5,205 nt of DNA from an uncultured Clostridia bacterium (GCA_937915775.1 CALGGQ010000108.1:1-5205), one strand, 5' to 3'; positions 1 through 5,205 are shown, counted from the first letter of the stretch. Made by a program: numbers and translations. The notes: generated by a model not told the origin, from the letters alone.

Positions 1-189
1 ATTATCGTGCTGATGCAGGAGGGCAGAAGCCAGAACCTTTCCGGTGTTATTGCAGGCGGACCGGAAGTATCCGCCAATAAGGGCAAGGGCAGAACCGTTG
101 ACGGTAAGCTCGAAAGACTTACCAAATGGTTAATCGGTGTTTTCTTTGTTATCGTTCTTGCTGCTTTCTTAATCTTCCTTTTTGTATAA
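1..189 (+). CDS. secG: Preprotein translocase subunit SecG, C-terminal part
   Basis: This is the 3' end of secG; the gene begins before the window and 62 codons are visible. SecG is the small non-essential subunit of the SecYEG protein-conducting channel in the cytoplasmic membrane and helps SecA-driven export. The visible protein carries the family's conserved LMQEG motif just after the first membrane helix, a Gly-rich loop containing LSGVIAGG, and a KGRTVDGKLERLTK stretch. A strongly hydrophobic second helix (about the last 20 residues, rich in Phe, Ile, Val and Leu) follows and runs to the stop codon. SecG proteins are usually about 75-80 residues, so only some 10-20 N-terminal residues are missing. 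The GTG at 7 and ATG at 13 are internal codons, not starts, because the motif order shows the first helix lies upstream. The gene is closed by its own intrinsic terminator. Identification is by motif recognition only, but the pattern is characteristic. Confidence 0.93.
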   Translation: MIVLMQEGRSQNLSGVIAGGPEVSANKGKGRTVDGKLERLTKWLIGVFFVIVLAAFLIFLFV

Positions 190-198
190 CACTATGTG

Positions 199-227
199 CA
201 GCCTTGCGTTATGCAGGGCTGTTTTTT
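199..227 (+). terminator. Intrinsic terminator of secG
   Basis: A 9-bp stem (CAGCCTTGC at 199-207 with GCAGGGCTG at 213-221, one G-U pair) closes a 5-nt loop and is followed directly by six T residues (222-227). It starts 10 bases after the secG stop codon. GC-rich stem, small loop and T-run together make a standard Rho-independent terminator. Confidence 0.88.
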
Positions 228-239
228 CGGTTGAATAGC

Positions 240-243
240 GGAG
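240..243 (+). promoter_or_regulatory. Ribosome binding site fixing the TTG start of the exonuclease gene
   Basis: GGAG at 240-243 lies 7 bases before the TTG at 251. This supports TTG as the start codon, since the conserved first exonuclease motif begins only five codons later and no ATG lies in between. Confidence 0.65.
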
Positions 244-250
244 AATCGGT

Positions 251-1147
251 TTGAATTATATTATCTTTGACTTAGAGTGGAATAATGCGTATAATTACGC
301 AACCAAGGGCTTTATGAATGAAATCATAGAGATAGGCGCCGTCAAGCTGGACGAGCGCCTTAAAATCATTGATACCTTCAAGCAGATGATTTATCCGCGT
401 TACACCAAAAAGTTATCCTCACGCTGCAAGCGGCTGACGAAGATTACGCCGGAGGAAATCAGCGAAAACGGTATTGATTTTACGGAGGCGTTTGCCCGCT
501 TTGCCAAATGGGGAAAAGGGGACAGCAACGTCTTTATGAGCTGGAGCAATTCGGATTTATTCGTGCTCTCGCAGAACTTTGTGCAGTACACCGGCTCGGC
601 GAGCGTTGACTTTATCCATCGCTACTGCGACGCGCAGAAATACTGTATGTCCTTTATCAGCAAGGAGGACAACCCGAACGGCAACCAGGTGGCGCTGGAG
701 CGGTGCGCCGAGCTTTTTGGCATTGAGGTTGATACGGAATCGCTGCACCGTGCGCTGACGGACTGCTATGTGACGGCGGAATGCCTGCGCAAAGTATATA
801 ACCGCGATAAAATTAAAAACTACATCCGTCCGTGCGACAACACCTATTTTGAGCGCCTGCTCTTTAAGCCGTATTACATCACGGAGGAGCATACGGGCAA
901 TTTTGATATTGACGATGTGGAGCTTGTCTGCCCGAAATGCGGCGGTATTATGGAGCTGCCGGAGCAATTTGAAATGCTCAACAAATCCTTTAAAGGCGGC
1001 ACAACCTGTCATTTCTGTATGAAACCCTACTGGGTTTTTATCCGCGCCAAGAAGAATTATGACAGCGTGACGGTGAAGATAGGCTATGTGGAAATGAACA
1101 AAAAGCGCGCCAAGAAATTGCAGCGCAGCGCGAAAAGTCATTCCTGA
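251..1147 (+). CDS. DEDDh 3'-5' exonuclease with C-terminal zinc-ribbon-like module
   Basis: The 298-residue protein begins at a TTG codon. Residues 1 to about 185 form an RNase H-like DEDDh exonuclease domain, the DnaQ/ERI-1 type that removes 3' nucleotides from DNA or RNA with two metal ions. The catalytic set is complete. Motif I is FDLEW with Asp7 and Glu9, motif II is around Asp102 in SWSNSDLF, and motif III has His166 and Asp171 in LHRALTD with the expected HxxxxD spacing. After the fold come a linker and a CPKC...CHFC pair (Cys227, Cys230, Cys253, Cys256), which looks like a C4 zinc ribbon that could bind nucleic acid. The C-terminus (about 283-298) is Lys/Arg-rich. There is no signal peptide or membrane segment, so it should be cytoplasmic. 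The substrate cannot be told from sequence: RNA processing, DNA repair or proofreading-type trimming are all open, and I assign no gene name. It follows the secG terminator, and no convincing promoter is visible in the short gap. It therefore depends on read-through or on a promoter I cannot recognise. Confidence 0.88.
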   Translation: MNYIIFDLEWNNAYNYATKGFMNEIIEIGAVKLDERLKIIDTFKQMIYPRYTKKLSSRCKRLTKITPEEISENGIDFTEAFARFAKWGKGDSNVFMSWSNSDLFVLSQNFVQYTGSASVDFIHRYCDAQKYCMSFISKEDNPNGNQVALERCAELFGIEVDTESLHRALTDCYVTAECLRKVYNRDKIKNYIRPCDNTYFERLLFKPYYITEEHTGNFDIDDVELVCPKCGGIMELPEQFEMLNKSFKGGTTCHFCMKPYWVFIRAKKNYDSVTVKIGYVEMNKKRAKKLQRSAKSHS

Positions 1148-1157
1148 GGCTTTAACG

Positions 1158-1173
1158 AAATTGTAAACAATTT
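1158..1173. promoter_or_regulatory. Inverted repeat upstream of the PBP gene (possible operator)
   Basis: AAATTGT at 1158-1164 and its exact reverse complement ACAATTT at 1167-1173 are separated by only two A residues. The 2-nt gap is too tight for a good RNA hairpin and no T-run follows directly, so it does not look like a terminator of the exonuclease gene. Its position upstream of the likely -35/-10 region would suit a regulator binding site. AT-rich intergenic DNA yields such dyads by chance, so the role is only inferred. Confidence 0.3.
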
Positions 1174-1183
1174 GAAATAAAAC

Positions 1184-1212
1184 TTTATTTTTTGCTCAAT
1201 CTATTATATAAT
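1184..1212 (+). promoter_or_regulatory. Likely housekeeping promoter for the PBP gene
   Basis: A perfect -10 box TATAAT lies at 1207-1212 in a very AT-rich stretch. At 17 bp spacing the -35 position (1184-1189) reads TTTATT, which matches TTGACA at only three of six positions. A better TTGAAA (1172-1177) is too far upstream to pair with this -10. The start codon at 1262 would leave a leader of about 40 bases. It is the only good promoter candidate between genes in the window. Confidence 0.45.
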
Positions 1213-1248
1213 ATTAGAAATTATTTGTACGACTATCAGTTTGACTAT

Positions 1249-1256
1249 AAAGGAGA
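1249..1256 (+). promoter_or_regulatory. Strong ribosome binding site fixing the PBP start at ATG 1262
   Basis: AAAGGAGA includes AGGAG at 1251-1255, six bases before the ATG at 1262. The open frame extends upstream to a TTG at 1241, but that would place the Shine-Dalgarno sequence inside the coding region. ATG 1262 is therefore the start. Confidence 0.85.
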
Positions 1257-1261
1257 AGGCT

Positions 1262-3829
1262 ATGGCATCAAAGGATTATGATGATTTGCTTGAATCTTTT
1301 ATGAATAATTCGCAGAAGGTGTATAACGAGGATAAGGACATCCATGAGCAAAAGCTGCCCGCCTCGTACAATACCACCTCCACCAAGGAGCGCGCTTCCA
1401 AGAAAAAGCAGCAGAAGGCTAAGGCTGCCGCTGATAAGAAAAGCGCCAAGAAGAACAAAAAGCAGCCTGTTGCCGTCAAGGAAAAATCCGGTGCCGCGAA
1501 GTTCTTCGGCGGTCTGGGAAAAGCCATTCTGGCGCTGCTGATGATTGGCGGCGTGGTGGCGATTGTCTGCGTTTCCGTTGTCGTGATTTACGGCTACAGC
1601 ATGGTGAACGGCGACAAGGTGTTTGACCTTGATAAAGAGAAGTTCAGCCAGAACCAGACCTCGTTCCTCTACGGCTACGATAACGACGATAATCTGGTGG
1701 AGATTACGCGCCTGCACGGTGAGGAAAACCGTATCTGGCTGAATATGGACGAGATGACGCCCTACCTTGCTAAAGCGTTTATCGCTATCGAGGATGAGCG
1801 GTTTGAAACGCACCACGGCGTGGACTGGCAGCGTGTCGGCGGTGTTATCGTCAACCCGAGCAATATCGGGCAGGGCGGCTCCACGATTACGCAGCAGCTC
1901 ATCAAAAACCTGACGGACGATAACGACGTTACGTTTGTGCGTAAGTTTAACGAGATGATGTCCGCCTTGAATCTGGAAAAGCATTATAACAAGAACCAGA
2001 TTATGGAAGCGTACCTCAACACCATCTATCTCTCGCACGGCTGCTACGGTGTGAGAACGGCTGCGGAAACGTATTTCGGCAAGGACGCCAAGGATTTGAA
2101 CATTGCCGAATGCGCGTGCCTGGCGGCGATTACAAAGGCGCCGACGCGCTATGACCCGTTCTTAAATCCCGACCAGATTAACCCTGCCAACAACATTTCA
2201 CGTCGCCGCTGGATTATCCAGAAGATGCTGGAAACCGGTCAGATTACGCAGGCGGAATACGATGAAGCCATCAACTATAAGATGGTGTTCACGAACTCTG
2301 AGGACTATCAGGGCAGTCAGGTAACGACGGAAACCAAGACGGAAAACACGAATACGATTAACTCCTGGTACACGGACTATGTTATCGACGAGGTGCTGAC
2401 CGACCTGCAGAAGATGGGCTACACTGCGAAGAAAGCGCGTGATATGATTTACGGCGGCGGTCTGAAAATCTACACGGCGATTGATTTTGACATTCAGGGC
2501 GTCATTGACGATGTGTATATCAACTACCGCAGAATGCCGGATGAAACCGTTGAGGGCGCCTGCGTGGTGATGGACTACAAGGGACGCATTCTCGGTATGG
2601 CGGGCGGTACCGGCGCCAAGACGGCAAACCGACTGTTTAACCGTGCTTATAAAGCAAAGCGTCAGCCCGGTTCCACCATCAAGCCGATTTCCGTTTACGG
2701 TCCTGCGCTCGAAAAGAGCCTGAATGATAAAGAGGTGCAGGTCTACTGGTCCACGATGACGAAGGACGCACCGCTGATGGAAATCAAGGGTAAGCCGTGG
2801 CCGACCAACGAGGGCGGCAGCTACTCGGGCGATATGATTACGGTGCAGAAAGGTCTGGCGCAGTCCAAGAACACGATTTCCGCCAGAACGCTCGAAAAGA
2901 TAGGACCGTCCTATTCCTATGATTATATGGTTAACCGTTGGCACATCTCGACGCTTGAGGTGTTCGATGAGGACTTCGCGCCGATGGCGACAGGCTCGCT
3001 GACTAACGGCGTGACCGTGCTGGAAATGACGACGGCATATCAGGCGTTCGGCAACGGCGGCTATTACTATGAGGGCTACGGCTACTATAAGGTGGAGGAC
3101 TCTCAGGGTAAAGTCATTCTGGAAAAAGCGCCGGAGGATACGAAGGAAGTTGCGCTGTCTGCCAACACGGCAGGTGTGATGAACAAGCTGCTGCAAACGG
3201 TTATGACCGAGGGCACCGGACGGACTTACAAGCTCAGCGGTATTGAGTGCTTCGGTAAGACCGGTACCACGACGGAAAGTAAGGACAGATGGTTTATCGG
3301 CGGCACGCCGGATTACGTCTGTGGCGTCTGGTACGGCTACGATATTCCGAAGGAAATTCATTATAATCTGTCACCGAACCCGTGCGGAACGCTCTGGAAC
3401 CTTGTGATGAAGGGCATTTACGAACTCAAGGGTGAGAACAAGGAGGAATTTGATATTCCCGACGGCGTTGTGAGAAGGGAATATAACCCCTCTACCGGCG
3501 GCATCTGCAAGGGAAGCGGCGTTTACGGTTGGTTTGATGAAAACAATCTGCCGTCTTATTCCACCTATGTTCCGACGACGGAAAGCACCACGGAGGAGGA
3601 AACCACCACCGAGGAGGCAACGACCAAGGAGGAAGAACCCGAAACCGAGGAGGTAACGGAGGAACCCGAAACCGAGGAAGAGGAAACCACGAAGAAAAAG
3701 AAGAAGGAAACGACGACAGAGGACGAAGAAGAGGAAGAAAGTACAACTAAAAAGAAGAAGAAGGAAACCACCACCGCTGCACCTGATGATGACGAGGAGG
3801 ACAACGGCGGCGGAGACGATGACGAATGA
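1262..3829 (+). CDS. Class A penicillin-binding protein (PBP1A-like transglycosylase/transpeptidase)
   Basis: This 855-residue bifunctional enzyme polymerises lipid II into glycan strands and cross-links the stem peptides outside the cytoplasmic membrane. The order is a cytoplasmic tail very rich in Lys and Ala (about 43-80), one membrane helix (about 88-112), a GT51 glycosyltransferase domain, a penicillin-binding transpeptidase domain, and a charged tail. GT51 motifs are EDERFETHHG with the catalytic Glu177, GGSTITQQLIKN (205-216), RKFNE (227-231) and QIMEAYLN (246-253). The transpeptidase motifs are complete: STIK with nucleophile Ser471 and Lys474, SKN at 535-537, and KTG at 666-668. From about 771 to the end the sequence is almost only Thr, Glu, Asp and Lys, with the 11-residue unit TTKKKKKETTT present twice (809-819 and 828-838). 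Low-complexity tails are known on Gram-positive PBP1A proteins, though this one is unusually charged. All catalytic residues are present, so it should be active. It is probably expressed from the promoter at about 1184-1212. ponA-type naming would be reasonable but paralogues cannot be excluded, so I leave the symbol empty. Confidence 0.96.
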   Translation: MASKDYDDLLESFMNNSQKVYNEDKDIHEQKLPASYNTTSTKERASKKKQQKAKAAADKKSAKKNKKQPVAVKEKSGAAKFFGGLGKAILALLMIGGVVAIVCVSVVVIYGYSMVNGDKVFDLDKEKFSQNQTSFLYGYDNDDNLVEITRLHGEENRIWLNMDEMTPYLAKAFIAIEDERFETHHGVDWQRVGGVIVNPSNIGQGGSTITQQLIKNLTDDNDVTFVRKFNEMMSALNLEKHYNKNQIMEAYLNTIYLSHGCYGVRTAAETYFGKDAKDLNIAECACLAAITKAPTRYDPFLNPDQINPANNISRRRWIIQKMLETGQITQAEYDEAINYKMVFTNSEDYQGSQVTTETKTENTNTINSWYTDYVIDEVLTDLQKMGYTAKKARDMIYGGGLKIYTAIDFDIQGVIDDVYINYRRMPDETVEGACVVMDYKGRILGMAGGTGAKTANRLFNRAYKAKRQPGSTIKPISVYGPALEKSLNDKEVQVYWSTMTKDAPLMEIKGKPWPTNEGGSYSGDMITVQKGLAQSKNTISARTLEKIGPSYSYDYMVNRWHISTLEVFDEDFAPMATGSLTNGVTVLEMTTAYQAFGNGGYYYEGYGYYKVEDSQGKVILEKAPEDTKEVALSANTAGVMNKLLQTVMTEGTGRTYKLSGIECFGKTGTTTESKDRWFIGGTPDYVCGVWYGYDIPKEIHYNLSPNPCGTLWNLVMKGIYELKGENKEEFDIPDGVVRREYNPSTGGICKGSGVYGWFDENNLPSYSTYVPTTESTTEEETTTEEATTKEEEPETEEVTEEPETEEEETTKKKKKETTTEDEEEEESTTKKKKKETTTAAPDDDEEDNGGGDDDE
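3572..3826 (+). repeat. Low-complexity tract encoding the PBP C-terminal tail
   Basis: The DNA coding for PBP residues from about 771 on is made of short repeats of Thr, Glu, Asp and Lys codons. From 3572 to 3777 the + strand contains only three T residues (3654, 3742, 3748). The protein repeat TTKKKKKETTT is encoded at 3686-3718 and again at 3743-3775, a period of 57 bases. Synonymous codons differ between the two copies, so the duplication is either old or kept by selection on the protein. The tract stays in frame and should not be read as a separate gene on either strand. Confidence 0.85.
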
Positions 3830-3833
3830 TGAG

Positions 3834-3867
3834 AATGAGGAAATCGGACAACTGATTTCCTCATTTT
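3834..3867 (+). terminator. Intrinsic terminator-like hairpin after the PBP gene
   Basis: A perfect 12-bp stem (AATGAGGAAATC at 3834-3845 with GATTTCCTCATT at 3854-3865) has an 8-nt loop and begins four bases after the PBP stop codon. The T-run is only four residues (3864-3867) and partly belongs to the stem. The hairpin is strong but the tail is weak, so it may terminate only partly and let some transcripts continue into yqgF, whose start codon is 16 bases further on. Confidence 0.65.
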
Positions 3868-3883
3868 GATAAACGGTGATGAT

Positions 3884-4294
3884 ATGAAAATAATGGCGAT
3901 TGATTACGGAGACGCACGAACGGGCATTGCGTTTTCGGATGTCAGAGGAATGCTGGCGTCACCCTATAGCGTGATTCACGAAACGTATCAGCCGAAGCTG
4001 GTGGAACAGTTGAAAGGAATCATTGAAAAGGAAAAGCCCGAACAAATCATTATCGGTCTGCCGCGGAATATGGACGGCAGCTACGGCTATCGCTGCGAGG
4101 AATGCAGGGCGCTCGGAGAGGCGCTTGCCGCCGTGACAGACGTCCCGATTGCCTATGAGGACGAACGGCTGACGACAGTCATTGCCCACGGCATTCTCAG
4201 CGCGAACAATGTACGCGGCAAAAAGCGCAAGGAAACCGTTGACGCCGTTTCGGCAGTGACGATTCTGCAAGGGTATCTGGACAGGCATAAATAG
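3884..4294 (+). CDS. yqgF: YqgF/RuvX family protein (putative pre-16S rRNA nuclease)
   Basis: The 136-residue protein has the RNase H-like fold of the RuvC-related YqgF family. Family members were first called Holliday junction resolvases. In E. coli the protein is linked to maturation of the 16S rRNA 5' end and is close to essential. The family signatures are present in order: the first strand IDYGDARTG with Asp7, IIGLPRNMDGS (56-66), the YEDERLTT block (91-98), and KRKETVDAVSAVTILQGYLD near the C-terminus with Asp120. Asp7, an acid of the DERLTT block and Asp120 are the likely metal ligands. Length matches the family (about 135-150). I place the start at ATG 3884 because MKIMAIDYGD fits family N-termini. 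A TTG at 3866 lies inside the terminator hairpin and is unlikely. ATG 3893 is a possible alternative. The Shine-Dalgarno sequence is poor (GGTGAT, 3875-3880, only three bases away), so expression may be modest or depend on upstream translation. Confidence 0.93.
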   Translation: MKIMAIDYGDARTGIAFSDVRGMLASPYSVIHETYQPKLVEQLKGIIEKEKPEQIIIGLPRNMDGSYGYRCEECRALGEALAAVTDVPIAYEDERLTTVIAHGILSANNVRGKKRKETVDAVSAVTILQGYLDRHK

Positions 4295-4303
4295 TCGCAA
4301 AGG

Positions 4304-4338
4304 ATAATACCATTTTTATGGTGTTATGAATGGTATTT
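4304..4338 (+). promoter_or_regulatory. Alternative hairpins over the start region of the M50 protease gene
   Basis: The segment 4304-4313 (ATAATACCAT) can pair with 4318-4327 (ATGGTGTTAT, 10 bp with one G-U, loop TTTT). Alternatively 4306-4314 can pair with 4329-4337 (AATGGTATT, 9 bp). The two pairings exclude each other. The first covers the weak GGTG ribosome site (4320-4323); the second buries the ATG at 4330. No sufficient T-run follows either, so a plain terminator is unlikely. Translational damping of the M50 gene is my inference. Confidence 0.4.
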
Positions 4339-4785
4339 ACGCTCGGGCAATGCCGCTGCAAAATTGAATTCTCGTTTATTCTGATGTTGGCGCTGGCGCT
4401 CGTCAGCGGCATAAAGAGCATTCTGCTGGTGATGCTGTTTGCCTCGCTGCACGAAGCGGGGCATCTGCTGCTGCTTTATGCGTTTCACGGCAGGGCAACG
4501 GCGCTGACGCTGGCATTTTACGGCATCGGGCTGCAGCACCGCGCGCGCTTTACTAAATGGCAGGAGGCGCTGTTTCTGCTCGGCGGTGCGGCGGTGAACG
4601 GGCTTTTTGTCCTCCTTAATGTTCACCGTGAGATTAATTTGCCGCTGCTGCTTCTGAATGCGCTGCCGCTTTATCCGCTGGACGGCGGGCGTGTGATCGC
4701 GCTGTTTTGCAGCGAAAGGATAACCAGAGCGGTGTCTTTGCTGACGCTTGTTTTACTGATTGCCTATGCCGTCTTACAGCGGTAG
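4330..4785 (+). CDS. M50 (site-2 / SpoIVFB-like) membrane metalloprotease, apparently truncated by TAG
   Basis: The 151-residue, very hydrophobic protein is an intramembrane zinc protease of the M50 family. It has HEAGH (His41, Glu42, His45), the HExxH zinc site inside a membrane helix. It also has GGAAVNG (85-91), matching the family's AGPxxN turn, and NALPLYPLDGGR (110-121) with Asp118 as third zinc ligand. Helices can be placed at about 14-27, 30-50, 80-97, 104-112 and 133-148. B. subtilis SpoIVFB, which cuts pro-sigma-K during sporulation, shares this order but is much longer and carries a CBS domain missing here. The substrate is unknown and a sporulation role is not shown. The in-frame codon before ATG 4330 is a stop (TGA 4327-4329), so this is the earliest start; the ribosome site GGTG (4320-4323) is weak. 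The gene begins 35 bases after yqgF. The frame continues past the TAG for 18 codons that resemble the usual last helix. The gene may therefore be recently truncated, read through, or truly end here. All zinc ligands precede the TAG. Confidence 0.85.
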   Translation: MVFTLGQCRCKIEFSFILMLALALVSGIKSILLVMLFASLHEAGHLLLLYAFHGRATALTLAFYGIGLQHRARFTKWQEALFLLGGAAVNGLFVLLNVHREINLPLLLLNALPLYPLDGGRVIALFCSERITRAVSLLTLVLLIAYAVLQR

Positions 4786-4842
4786 TTCAGTTTGCTGATG
4801 ATAGCGCTGTATGTGATGGCTTATACCGTTTATAAGGATTAA
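4786..4842 (+). other. In-frame continuation of the M50 protease beyond the amber codon
   Basis: Directly after TAG 4783-4785 the same frame stays open for 18 codons and ends at TAA 4840-4842. It reads FSLLMIALYVMAYTVYKD, a hydrophobic helix with a charged end. This is what short clostridial M50 proteins commonly have at their C-terminus. The TAA lies only five bases before the next start codon, the usual tight operon spacing. I read it as the original end of the gene. Confidence 0.6.
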
Positions 4843-4847
4843 ACCGT

Positions 4848-5205
4848 ATGAAAAAAGAGGTTGAAAAAATTTTACAATATGTACAAAAGCCGGCACGGTA
4901 TGCGGGCGGCGAGCTGAACAGCGTTGTTAAGAAGAAAGACGATGTTGCGCTTCGCTATGCCTTCTGCTTTCCCGATACCTATGAAATCGGCATGTCCAAT
5001 CTCGGCATGAGTATCCTCTACCACACGATGAACAGCCTGGACTACGTCTGGTGTGAGCGCGTTTTTGCCCCCTGGGGCGATATGTATAATGAGATGAAAA
5101 AGGCCGGGATCCCGCTCTATGCTTTGGAAAGCGGCGACCCGACCTCAGATTTCGATGTTTTGGCCTTTTCTGTCGGCTATGAGATGGCCTATACGACGGT
5201 GCTGG
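4848..5205 (+). CDS. TIGR03960-type radical SAM protein, N-terminal part
   Basis: The frame opens at ATG 4848 and stays open to the window edge (119 full codons), so the gene is cut off on the right. The visible part matches my memory of the N-terminus of TIGR03960-type proteins, uncharacterised B12-binding-like radical SAM enzymes. The recognisable pieces are VQKPARYAGGELNSVV (12-27), FCFPDTYEIGMSNLG (39-53), ERVFAPWGDM (70-79) and ALESGDP (92-98), followed by the start of a Rossmann-like strand (DFDVLAFSVGYEMAYTTVL). The CxxxCxxC motif that would hold the iron-sulfur cluster is expected further downstream and cannot be seen. A good ribosome site AAGGA (4834-4838) sits nine bases before the ATG, inside the final codons of the extended M50 frame. 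In many Clostridia such a gene sits between an M50 protease gene and genes for a DUF2344 protein, RNase G and ribosomal protein L21; the left part of that order is seen here. The substrate is unknown. Confidence 0.88.
   Translation, partial: MKKEVEKILQYVQKPARYAGGELNSVVKKKDDVALRYAFCFPDTYEIGMSNLGMSILYHTMNSLDYVWCERVFAPWGDMYNEMKKAGIPLYALESGDPTSDFDVLAFSVGYEMAYTTVL

Noticed and set aside
1241..1261. TTG 1241 as the PBP start
   Set aside because: It would put the AAAGGAGA ribosome site inside the coding region. ATG 1262 is correctly spaced from that site.
557..2038. - strand open frames at 557-1141 and 1268-2038
   Set aside because: Both are antisense to well-supported genes (exonuclease and PBP), have no ribosome site I can support, and translate to low-information His/Arg/Leu-rich sequence.
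2198..3361. Long (387-codon) open frame on the - strand
   Set aside because: It lies entirely inside the PBP gene, whose catalytic motifs prove the + frame. Its translation is Arg/His/Val-rich with no recognisable domain, typical of the antisense shadow of a gene with biased third codon positions.
3686..3775. Repeats in the PBP tail as a CRISPR or tandem-repeat array
   Set aside because: The two repeats match at protein level but differ in synonymous codons, there are only two, and they continue the PBP reading frame.
3565..3864. Ser-rich - strand frame opposite the PBP tail
   Set aside because: It is the reverse complement of the repetitive Glu/Thr/Lys codons, giving runs of Ser, Val and Phe. 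It also starts within the terminator hairpin.
3866..3883. TTG 3866 as the yqgF start
   Set aside because: It falls in the terminator tail and adds six residues ahead of the conserved family N-terminus. ATG 3884 fits better.
4292..4294. Genome-wide recoding of TAG as a sense codon
   Set aside because: yqgF ends at this TAG exactly where the family normally ends. Reading through would add an unrelated peptide overlapping the M50 gene, so TAG acts as a stop here.

Overview
The window is a compact run of housekeeping genes, all on the + strand, from a low-to-mid GC Gram-positive bacterium. It is most likely a member of the Clostridia, and the Oscillospirales/Ruminococcaceae are my best guess. 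The reasons are the AGGAG-type ribosome binding sites, the TTG start codon, a class A penicillin-binding protein with a Thr/Glu/Lys-rich extracytoplasmic tail, and an M50 (SpoIVFB-like) protease directly before a TIGR03960-type radical SAM gene. The lineage call rests on protein style and gene order, not on any search.

Layout: (1) the 3' end of secG (1-189), closed by a good intrinsic terminator (199-227); (2) a DEDDh-type 3'-5' exonuclease with a C-terminal four-cysteine zinc-ribbon-like module (251-1147, TTG start); (3) an AT-rich intergenic stretch with a dyad and a likely promoter (about 1158-1212), then a bifunctional PBP1A-like peptidoglycan synthase (1262-3829) followed by a strong hairpin with a short T-run (3834-3867); (4) yqgF/ruvX (3884-4294); (5) an M50 site-2-type protease (4330-4785) whose frame continues past an amber codon to 4842; (6) the 5' end of a TIGR03960-type radical SAM protein (4848 to the window edge). 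No gene-free stretch exceeds 300 bases.

Functionally the genes cover protein export (SecG), nucleic-acid trimming (exonuclease, YqgF), wall synthesis (PBP1A), membrane proteolysis (M50) and an uncharacterised radical SAM enzyme. I see no single pathway joining them. The last three genes form a tight unit and are probably co-transcribed. I found no mobile element, CRISPR array, tRNA, rRNA or evident defence system.

The most interesting observation is the in-frame TAG at 4783-4785. It cuts off what looks like a homologous final transmembrane helix of the M50 protease, and that frame resumes and ends just before the next start codon. Second is a pair of mutually exclusive hairpins over that gene's start region. 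The exonuclease/zinc-ribbon architecture and the charged, internally repeated PBP tail also deserve a look.
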